DNA of 7,256 bases from DASSUW01 sp035717845 (GTDB lineage Bacteria > Actinomycetota > Thermoleophilia > Solirubrobacterales > Solirubrobacteraceae): positions 1 through 7,256 of the forward strand of contig DASTIC010000301.1 of assembly GCA_035717845.1 (NCBI GenBank), given 5' to 3'. A model generated the notes under the pieces. That model was not told the DNA's origin, ran no database searches, and saw only the letters and a program-made list of their open reading frames with translations. How positions within the stretch are numbered: the first letter of the stretch is position 1; the number at the start of each line of letters is the position of its first letter. The position numbers were made by a program, and so were the translations under genes. Below are positions 1 to 4,972 of this stretch, in pieces.

Positions 1-966
1 CGTCTCCTCGTCCCCACGCGCGCCGGCGACGGCCACCGCCTCGGCCGGCTCGTTCCGCAGGCGCCGCCACAACGCCGCGTCGTCGGCGGGTGCGAGCGGT
101 GGGGCCGCCGCGGCGCGGGCCACGACGTCCCGCTCGCGCGCCGGGAACGCGAGCTCGTCGAGGACCGGGGCCGCGTCCTCCGCGAGCGACGTGGCAAGCG
201 CGGCGAGATCGGCCCGCCCGTCGGGCGGCGTCAGCTCCTGCGCACGCTCCACGAGCTGCGGGTCGACGCGGAAGCCGTCGCCGAGCAGCGCGCGGCCGAG
301 GCCGTGCCGCTCGAGCGCGAGCAGGGCCGCGGGCTGCGGCTCGCGCAGGAGGAGCCGCAGCTCGGCGCCGAGCCGCGAGCCCGTCACCGTGGCGACGAGC
401 GCGGGGTCCACGAGCGCGTCGGTCGCCGGGTCCGGCTCGAAGCCGAGCCGCGCGGCGTAGCGGGCGAGCCGCAGCATCCGGGTCGGGTCGTCGCGGAAGG
501 AGCCCTCGTGCAGCACCCGCAGGCGCCCGGCGCGGAGGTCCTCCTCGGCGCCCGGCAGCCAGACCAGCTCGCCATCGGCCAGGTGCAGGGCGATCGCGTT
601 GACGGTGAAGTCGCGCCGCTCGAGGTCCTCGCGCAGCGTCGCGCCGAGCTCGACCTCAGGCAGCGCGCCGGGCCGCGGGTAGCGCTCCCGCCGCGCGCCG
701 GCGAGGTCGAACGTCGTCTCGGGGGCGGTCACCGTGGCGGTCCCGAAGCGCTCGTGGACGGTCACGCGGCCGCCGGCGCGCTCCGCGGCCCGGCGGGCGA
801 CCGCCAGCGCGTCGCCCTCGACGACGAAGTCCAGCTCGTGCGGGCGCCGGTCCAGCAGCAGGTCGCGCACCGCGCCGCCGACGACGTACACGGCGTCCTC
901 GCCGTCGAGCGCGGCGACGGCGGGCGGACTCCCGAGGCGTTCGAGCATGTCGCTCACGGGCGGCAT
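1..966 (-). CDS. cca: CCA-adding tRNA nucleotidyltransferase / poly(A) polymerase family protein, 3'-truncated by the window edge
   Basis: Translating the minus strand from the ATG at 966-964 gives an open frame of 322 codons that runs off position 1 without a stop, so the C-terminus is missing. Class II nucleotidyltransferase motifs appear in order: GGAVRD at residues 30-35, the metal-binding element as PHELDFVVEGDA (Glu44-Leu45-Asp46), FDLAGARRERYPRPG with the third carboxylate at Asp87, RRDFTVNAIA at 117-126, and RDDPTRMLRLARYAARLGF in the neck helix from about 158. The family adds or repairs the 3' CCA of tRNA from CTP and ATP in the cytoplasm; some relatives add only A or act on mRNA 3' ends. 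The first Asp of the usual DxD is Glu here, which is unusual. No HD domain is visible in the part present. A second in-frame ATG at 948-946 (Met7) is possible; both lie upstream of GGAVRD. It is divergent from the beta-propeller gene with 25 bp between starts. Family is secure; CCA versus A-only specificity is not. Confidence 0.9.
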   Translation of the reverse strand, partial: MPPVSDMLERLGSPPAVAALDGEDAVYVVGGAVRDLLLDRRPHELDFVVEGDALAVARRAAERAGGRVTVHERFGTATVTAPETTFDLAGARRERYPRPGALPEVELGATLREDLERRDFTVNAIALHLADGELVWLPGAEEDLRAGRLRVLHEGSFRDDPTRMLRLARYAARLGFEPDPATDALVDPALVATVTGSRLGAELRLLLREPQPAALLALERHGLGRALLGDGFRVDPQLVERAQELTPPDGRADLAALATSLAEDAAPVLDELAFPARERDVVARAAAAPPLAPADDAALWRRLRNEPAEAVAVAGARGDEET

Positions 967-976
967 CTTCGCGCCT

Positions 977-985
977 GGGTACCCT
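977..985. promoter_or_regulatory. Divergent promoter core with palindrome GGGTACCC
   Basis: The 25-bp gap between the divergent starts at 966 (minus) and 992 (plus) contains the perfect palindrome GGGTACCC at 977-984. On the plus strand it supplies TACCCT (980-985), a TANNNT -10 box that ends 6 nt before the GTG at 992. This is the spacing known for leaderless actinobacterial promoters. On the minus strand it supplies TACCCA (981 to 976), 9 nt before the ATG, with a poorer last base. No clear -35 was seen. The promoter assignment is inferred from motif and spacing only. Confidence 0.45.
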
Positions 986-991
986 GGTGGC

Positions 992-2434
992 GTGTCGCCG
1001 GACCGTCCCCGCTGGTACCGGCGGCGGCTGGTCATCGCCCTCGCGGCCCTCGTGGCAGTGCTCGCCGGTGCCGCCGTCGTCTTCGCGCTCACCCGCCCGG
1101 GTGACGTGTTCAACAGCGATGTCGAGTTCCAGGAGGAGCCGGAGCCGACGGCGGTCCCGGCGCAGAAGGCCGAGAAGCCCAGCCGCAAGGGGCGCAAGAA
1201 GAAGCGCGACCAGCTGGCCGGCTTCCAGTGGACGATGTACGGCTACACGCCCGACCGCCGGCGCTTCCTCCAGGCCAAGCCGTCGGTGCGCCCGCCGTTC
1301 AAGCGCGCCTGGAGCTGGAGCGCCAGCGTCCTGCTCGAGTTCTCGCCGATCATCGTCGGGAACCGGCTCTTCATCATGGACAACGCCGGCGTCGTCACCG
1401 CGCTGAACCGCACGACCGGCAAGCGCGTGTGGAAGCGCGACATGGGCTACCTGGCCGCGTCGTCGCCGGCCTACGGGAACGGGAAGGTGTTCGTGACCGT
1501 GCTCGAGCGCGACCGGGGCGGCGGCAGCGGCGGCCGGGTGGCCGCGCTCCGCGCACGTGACGGCAAGGTCGAGTGGTCGCGCGACCTCAGCAGCCGCACG
1601 GAGTCCTCCCCGCTGTACGTCGACGGCCGCCTCTACTTCGGGGCCGAGAACGGGACCGTGTACTCGATGTACGCGCGCGGCGGCGCGATCGAGTGGACGT
1701 TCGACTCCGCGGGCGCCGTCAAGGGCGGCCCCGCGCTCGCCGACGGCCGGCTGTACTTCGGCACCTACGGCGGCAACGTGTACGCGATCTCCCGCCGCAC
1801 CGGTCGCCAGATCTGGCACACCGGCACGAGCGGCGCCAACCTCGGCCTGTCCGCCGGCAACTTCTACTCGAGCCCGGCGGTCGCCTACGGCCGCGTCTAC
1901 ATCGGCAACACCGACGGCAACATGTACTCGTTCTCCGCCGAGTCGGGCAGGCTGGCCTGGCGGCGCGGCACCGGGTCGTACGTCTACGCCTCGCCCGCCG
2001 TCGCCCAGGTCCGCGGCGGCAAGCCGACCGTGTACTTCGGCAGCTACGACGGCACGTTCTACGCGCTCGACGCCCGCAGCGGGGCGACGCGCTGGGCGCA
2101 CAAGGACGGCGGCAACATCTCGGGGGCGGCGACGATCGTCGGCGACATCGTCTACTACTCGAACCGCGGCAACGGCGACACCCAGGGCATGTGGGCACGC
2201 ACCGGCAAGCGCGCGTTCCACTCCTCGCGCGGTGCCTACAACCCGGTCGTCTCCGACGGCGAGACGATCTACCTCACCGGCTACGCCTCGGTCGCCGCCT
2301 TCGTGCCCAAGACCGTCGCCCAGGAGCGCCGGGCCGCCGAGCGGCGCAAGGCCGCGGCGAAGAAGAAGCGCGAGGCGAAGAAGCGGCGGGCGGCGAAGAA
2401 GAAGCGGCGGGCGAAGAAGCGTCGGCGCGGCTGA
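992..2434 (+). CDS. Membrane-anchored PQQ-like beta-propeller repeat protein with basic C-terminal tail
   Basis: The predicted product is 480 residues. I chose the GTG at 992 because a TANNNT box ends 6 nt upstream; the frame stays open further upstream but would then run through the divergent nucleotidyltransferase gene. Residues 1-12 are basic, 13-33 form one hydrophobic segment, and an acidic, proline-rich linker follows, so the bulk should lie outside the membrane. From about residue 110 to 440 there are repeated PQQ-like blades: each has a G-x-V/L-Y-A/S strand followed by a Gly turn and a W or aromatic strand, for example GNVYAISRRTGRQIW (261-275) and GTFYALDARSGATRW (354-368). At least six are visible, consistent with a seven- or eight-bladed propeller. 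No dehydrogenase active-site or haem motif was seen, so a binding or scaffold role resembling BamB is more likely than quinoprotein catalysis. The last 37 residues contain 23 Lys/Arg. The specific function is unknown. Confidence 0.85.
   Translation: MSPDRPRWYRRRLVIALAALVAVLAGAAVVFALTRPGDVFNSDVEFQEEPEPTAVPAQKAEKPSRKGRKKKRDQLAGFQWTMYGYTPDRRRFLQAKPSVRPPFKRAWSWSASVLLEFSPIIVGNRLFIMDNAGVVTALNRTTGKRVWKRDMGYLAASSPAYGNGKVFVTVLERDRGGGSGGRVAALRARDGKVEWSRDLSSRTESSPLYVDGRLYFGAENGTVYSMYARGGAIEWTFDSAGAVKGGPALADGRLYFGTYGGNVYAISRRTGRQIWHTGTSGANLGLSAGNFYSSPAVAYGRVYIGNTDGNMYSFSAESGRLAWRRGTGSYVYASPAVAQVRGGKPTVYFGSYDGTFYALDARSGATRWAHKDGGNISGAATIVGDIVYYSNRGNGDTQGMWARTGKRAFHSSRGAYNPVVSDGETIYLTGYASVAAFVPKTVAQERRAAERRKAAAKKKREAKKRRAAKKKRRAKKRRRG
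2357..2432 (+). repeat. GCGAAGAAG-type short tandem repeat encoding a Lys/Arg/Ala tail
   Basis: The 3' end of the beta-propeller gene is made of imperfect repeats of GCGAAGAAG(AAG)CGGCGG, with copies starting near 2357, 2375, 2393 and 2411. They encode runs such as AAKKKREAKKRRAAKKKRR. The repeats are codon-level and in frame, so the number of units could vary by slippage without breaking the frame. Confidence 0.7.
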
Positions 2435-2559
2435 ACGTCAACGCGGCTGGGTAGGGCGGTGAGGGAGTCAGCGGCGGCGCGTGTCAACTTGACGCCGATT
2501 ATCGCCGTCAAGTCGACACTCACCGATCGGGCCCCCCTTCAATGCCGCTGTTGACGTTC
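2433..2559. repeat. Nested inverted repeats filling a convergent intergenic gap
   Basis: The gap between the propeller stop (2434) and the rsgA stop (2567) holds several inverted pairs. The outer pair is GAACGTCAAC (2433-2442) with GTTGACGTTC (2550-2559), extended by GCGGC/GCCGC (2443-2447 with 2544-2548) if T2549 is bulged. Inside it, AGGG (2453-2456) can pair with CCCT (2535-2538), and CGGTGA (2457-2462) with TCACCG (2520-2525). The innermost pair is the hairpin at 2481-2519. The pentamer GTCAA or its complement TTGAC occurs five times (near 2438, 2483, 2488, 2507 and 2551). No open reading frame of note is present. It could be a bidirectional terminator, a REP-like element, a structured RNA or a protein-binding site. 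Confidence 0.6.
2481..2519. terminator. Strong 14-bp-arm hairpin between convergent genes, probable terminator
   Basis: GTGTCAACTTGACG (2481-2494) and CGTCAAGTCGACAC (2506-2519) are inverted with one mismatch in 14. The 11-base centre can add a 3-bp CGA/TCG stem around a TTA loop. Read in the minus direction the single mismatch becomes a G-U wobble, so the RNA stem is complete for transcripts coming from rsgA, whose stop is 47 nt upstream. There is no U-tract on either side, which is common for high-GC actinomycete terminators but leaves room for an operator role. Confidence 0.5.
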
Positions 2560-2566
2560 GTCAGGC

Positions 2567-3466
2567 TCACCCCTGCCGCCGATCGCGAGCCTCCCTCCAG
2601 CGCCGTCCCTCCCGCATCGACCGGTAGTACGTGCGGCCGAACTCGCGGTCGCGGGCCCGGCGCTCGCGCTTGACCTGGGCCCTGTCGAGCAGCGGCACCG
2701 GCTCGTCGCCCTCCTCGAGCGGCGCGACGAGCCGGAGCCCGGGCGTGTCGACGAGCAGCGCTCCGCCGGGGAGCGTGACGAGCTCGCGGCGGGTGGTCGT
2801 ATGGCGGCCGCGGTCGTCGCTCGCGCGAATCGGGGCCGTCGATTGCCGCTCCTCTCCCAGCAGGGCGTTGAGCAGCGTCGACTTGCCGACGCCCGAGGTG
2901 CCGAGCAGGACCGCCGTGCGGCCCGGCTCGAGCACGGCGCGGACGGCGTCCATGCCGCGGCCGTCGAGCGCGCTGACGGCGATCGAAGGCACATCGTCGA
3001 TCTGGGCGACGAAGCGGCCGGGGTCGTCGACGAGGTCGGCCTTGGTGAGCAGGACCACGGCGTCGACCTCCCCGCGGGCGGTGATGGCGAGGAAGCGCGC
3101 GAGGCGGCGCGGGTTCAGATCGCGGTTGAGCGACGTGGCGAGCAGGGCGACGTCGACGTTGGCGGCCAGCACCTGCGTGCCCCGGCCCTCGAGCCGGCGG
3201 GCGATGACGCCGCGTCGCGGCAGCACGGCACGGACCGGGCCGCCGGGCAGCACGGCGACGAAGTCGCCGGTGGCGGGCATCGCCGAGGCGCGCCGCAGCC
3301 GGCCGGACAGCGGCGCGCGCCAGCCGGCCGCGCCGGTGTCGACCACCACGCTCCCGCGGTCGACGGCGATGACGCGGGCGGCGACGAGCGACGGGTCGCC
3401 GATCGCGTCGAGATCGGATTGCAGCTCCGCGCGCCAGCCGAGGCGCACGAGGGGATGTGAAGACAA
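2567..3466 (-). CDS. rsgA: RsgA-type circularly permuted small-ribosomal-subunit GTPase lacking the zinc finger
   Basis: The predicted product is 299 residues and starts at TTG 3466-3464. A good Shine-Dalgarno AGGAG (3477-3473) lies 6 nt upstream and supports this rare start. An N-terminal OB-fold-like region (about 29-85) precedes a GTPase domain in permuted order: G4 TKAD (141-144), G5 SAL (165-167), the P-loop GTSGVGKST (189-197), G2 DRGRHTTT (218-225) and G3 DTPG (240-243). That order is diagnostic of the RsgA/YjeQ family, which binds the 30S subunit and releases late assembly factors such as RbfA on GTP hydrolysis. The family normally ends in a zinc-binding domain with three Cys and one His. 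This protein has no cysteine at all, and after DTPG only about 56 residues remain, ending in a basic helix-like tail (264-298). The other minus-strand frames do not encode the missing motif, so a simple frameshift is unlikely. hisF lies 174 bp upstream on the same strand. Confidence 0.9.
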   Translation of the reverse strand: MSSHPLVRLGWRAELQSDLDAIGDPSLVAARVIAVDRGSVVVDTGAAGWRAPLSGRLRRASAMPATGDFVAVLPGGPVRAVLPRRGVIARRLEGRGTQVLAANVDVALLATSLNRDLNPRRLARFLAITARGEVDAVVLLTKADLVDDPGRFVAQIDDVPSIAVSALDGRGMDAVRAVLEPGRTAVLLGTSGVGKSTLLNALLGEERQSTAPIRASDDRGRHTTTRRELVTLPGGALLVDTPGLRLVAPLEEGDEPVPLLDRAQVKRERRARDREFGRTYYRSMREGRRWREARDRRQG

Positions 3467-3640
3467 GCGAAGCTCCTGAGGACGAACGAAGGACGGACGG
3501 CGGAGGGCCGCGGCCGCACGACGGCGGCCGGGCCGCTCAGGAGCGGTCCGCGACGAACAGGAGCTGTGAGAGAGAGCGCAGCAGAGGTCTTCGCCGCGAA
3601 GGCTACGGGCCGCCGGGCGCTACCGCCAGTGTGGCTAGCC
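3467..3640 (-). promoter_or_regulatory. rsgA leader with hairpin and anti-Shine-Dalgarno sequences
   Basis: This 174-bp gap between the hisF stop and the rsgA TTG holds no supported gene. The rsgA Shine-Dalgarno region reads CTCAGGAGC on the minus strand (3480-3472). Its exact complement GCTCCTGAG lies upstream at 3544-3536, and a second 8-nt complement AGCTCCTG lies at 3565-3558. The first copy is also inside its own hairpin of about 9 bp (3529-3550, one G-T pair) around CCGCTCAGGAGCGG. Sequestering the ribosome site and forming the local hairpin are therefore mutually exclusive. A weak -10-like TAGCCT is at 3605-3600. The regulatory role is inferred. Confidence 0.35.
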
Positions 3641-4393
3641 CTACGAGCGCATCGGCACGCCGGCCGCGCGCAGGGCCTCGCGCACCTCGGGGATCGTGTA
3701 CTCGCCGTAGTGGAAGATCGAGGCGCACAGCGCGGCGTCCGCCCCCGCGGCGAAGCCGTCGACGAGGTGGGCCGGCTCGCCCGCGCCGCCGGACGCGATC
3801 ACCGGCACCTCGACCGCGCCGCTGATGGCGCGTACCAGGTCGAGGTCGTAGCCGTCCTTGGTGCCGTCGCGGTCCATCGACGTGAGCAGGATCTCCCCCG
3901 CCCCCCGCTCCACCGCCTCGCGCGCCCATTCGACGGCGTCGCGCCCCGTCGGCGTGCGGCCTCCGGCCACGTAGACCTCAAAGCCGCCTTGCCGCCGCTT
4001 GGCGTCGATGGCGAGCACGACGCACTGGGCGCCGAACACCTCCGCCATCTCCGTCAGCAGCTCGGGCCGGGCCACCGCCGCCGAGTTGACCGACACCTTG
4101 TCGGCCCCCGCGTCGAGCACCGCCTGGGCGTCGGCCACCTCGCGCACACCGCCGCCGATCGTGAACGGCACGAACACCTCGTCGGCCGCACGCCGCGCCA
4201 GCTCCACCACCGTGCCCCGCTTGTCGGACGTCGCCGTGATGTCGAGGAATACGAGCTCGTCGGCGCCCGTCTTGTCATAGTGAGCGGCAAGCTCGACGGG
4301 ATCGCCGGCGTCACGGATGTCGATGAACCGGGTTCCCTTGACGACGCGACCGGCGTCGACGTCCATGCACGGGATGATGCGCTTGTAGTGCAC
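3641..4393 (-). CDS. hisF: Imidazole glycerol phosphate synthase cyclase subunit HisF
   Basis: The product is 250 residues with a complete HisF (beta/alpha)8 barrel. With HisH supplying ammonia from glutamine, HisF converts PRFAR to imidazole glycerol phosphate and AICAR in histidine biosynthesis, linking to purine synthesis. I chose the GTG at 4393-4391, giving MHYKRIIPCMDVDAGRVVKG, because the catalytic aspartates then fall at Asp11 and Asp130 (LAIDAKRR), matching canonical numbering. A longer frame from an ATG at 4426 adds 11 residues with no family counterpart. Other family signatures are TIGGGVR (78-84), a GADKVSVNS stretch (97-105), LLTSMDRDGTKDGYD and VIASGGAGEPAH. No hisH, hisA or other his gene lies within the window, so hisF is separated from at least its immediate partners here. 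A TANNNT box 7 nt upstream suggests a leaderless transcript. Confidence 0.97.
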   Translation of the reverse strand: MHYKRIIPCMDVDAGRVVKGTRFIDIRDAGDPVELAAHYDKTGADELVFLDITATSDKRGTVVELARRAADEVFVPFTIGGGVREVADAQAVLDAGADKVSVNSAAVARPELLTEMAEVFGAQCVVLAIDAKRRQGGFEVYVAGGRTPTGRDAVEWAREAVERGAGEILLTSMDRDGTKDGYDLDLVRAISGAVEVPVIASGGAGEPAHLVDGFAAGADAALCASIFHYGEYTIPEVREALRAAGVPMRS

Positions 4394-4400
4394 CGTCCCA

Positions 4401-4406
4401 AGAGTA
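4401..4406 (-). promoter_or_regulatory. Putative leaderless hisF -10 box TACTCT
   Basis: On the minus strand TACTCT (4406 to 4401) matches TANNNT and is followed by exactly 7 nt (TGGGACG) before the GTG at 4393. No purine-rich ribosome binding site precedes that GTG. This is the same box-to-start layout as at 980-992 and supports a leaderless transcript. It rests on sequence pattern only. Confidence 0.45.
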
Positions 4407-4480
4407 GGTAGGCCCGTCGCAAACATGGGTGACGGCTGCCGATGCGCGCCCTGAAGCGTTTAAGCGACAGTCGGCGAGCG

Positions 4481-4972
4481 ATGAACTCGACGCTCGACCC
4501 AGAACGCGCCGCCGAGCACCTGCCGCGCCTGTTCCGCCTCGCCTGGTCGCTCTGCGGCTCACGCCACCTCGCCGAGGAGCTGACCCAGGAGACCTACGTG
4601 CGCGTGCTCGCCCGCCCCCGCCGGCTGCGAGGCGTCAGCGACTACGCGTACCTCGCGACCACGCTGCGGAACGTGCACGCCGACCACCGGCGCACCGCGC
4701 ATCGGCGGCCGGTCCCGGTCGGCGAGCCGCCGAACGTCCCGGGCGGGACGAGCCCGGAGGCGGCCCTGATCGCGCGAGAGGTGTACGCCGCGATCGCCGC
4801 GCTCCCCGACCCGCTGCGCGACGTGGTGGCGACGGTGGATGTCGGCGGCGCGTCCTACGCGGAGGCCGCGACCAGCCTCAGGATCCCGATCGGCACGGTG
4901 ATGAGCCGCCTCCACCGCGCCCGCCAGAAGCTCGTCGGCACGCTCGGCGAGCCGGCGCTGGCCCCCGCCTAG
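4481..4972 (+). CDS. ECF-type RNA polymerase sigma factor
   Basis: The predicted product is 163 residues from ATG 4481. Region 2 spans about 14-75, with a core-binding stretch RHLAEELTQETYVRVL (28-43) and a region 2.3/2.4 stretch ending LRNVHADHRRTAHRR. A short Pro/Gly linker follows, then region 4 (about 101-152) with the helix-turn-helix YAEAATSLRIPIGTVMSRLHRARQKL written here as residues 126-134 and 135-151. This is the standard minimal two-domain ECF layout, which would redirect RNA polymerase to a small promoter set. An in-frame ATG at 4442 would add 13 residues, but that stretch uses codons that are rare here (TTA, CGT, AGT, CGA), so it more likely belongs to the divergent promoter region shared with hisF. 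No anti-sigma gene follows: the convergent LuxR-type gene overlaps its stop codon. The target regulon cannot be read from the sequence. Confidence 0.88.
   Translation: MNSTLDPERAAEHLPRLFRLAWSLCGSRHLAEELTQETYVRVLARPRRLRGVSDYAYLATTLRNVHADHRRTAHRRPVPVGEPPNVPGGTSPEAALIAREVYAAIAALPDPLRDVVATVDVGGASYAEAATSLRIPIGTVMSRLHRARQKLVGTLGEPALAPA

Noticed and set aside
304..1104. A 266-residue plus-strand open frame over the divergent promoter
   Set aside because: It is antisense to the nucleotidyltransferase and out of frame with the propeller, and has no recognisable motif.
656..2221. A 521-residue open frame on the minus strand opposite the beta-propeller gene
   Set aside because: It is a mirror of GC-rich codon structure: composition is dominated by Arg, Ala, Val and Gly, no recognisable motif is present, and it overlaps both the nucleotidyltransferase start and the propeller, whose families are clear.
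2540..2740. A possible frameshift hiding the RsgA zinc finger
   Set aside because: I read the alternative minus-strand frames over this stretch and found no C-x-H-x-C arrangement, so a single indel would not restore the domain.
2631..3479. Plus-strand open frames of 282 and 219 residues opposite rsgA
   Set aside because: They are Ser/Arg/Thr-rich or Gly/Ala-rich antisense shadows of the GTPase gene, which has all five G motifs.
3600..3640. Cloverleaf-like GC-rich inverted segments downstream of hisF that could suggest a tRNA
   Set aside because: No T-loop consensus (GGTTCGAATCC type), anticodon arm or acceptor pairing could be assembled; only short stems are present.
3566..4411. A 281-residue plus-strand open frame opposite hisF
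   Set aside because: It is entirely antisense to an unambiguous hisF and has no ribosome binding site or family motif of its own.
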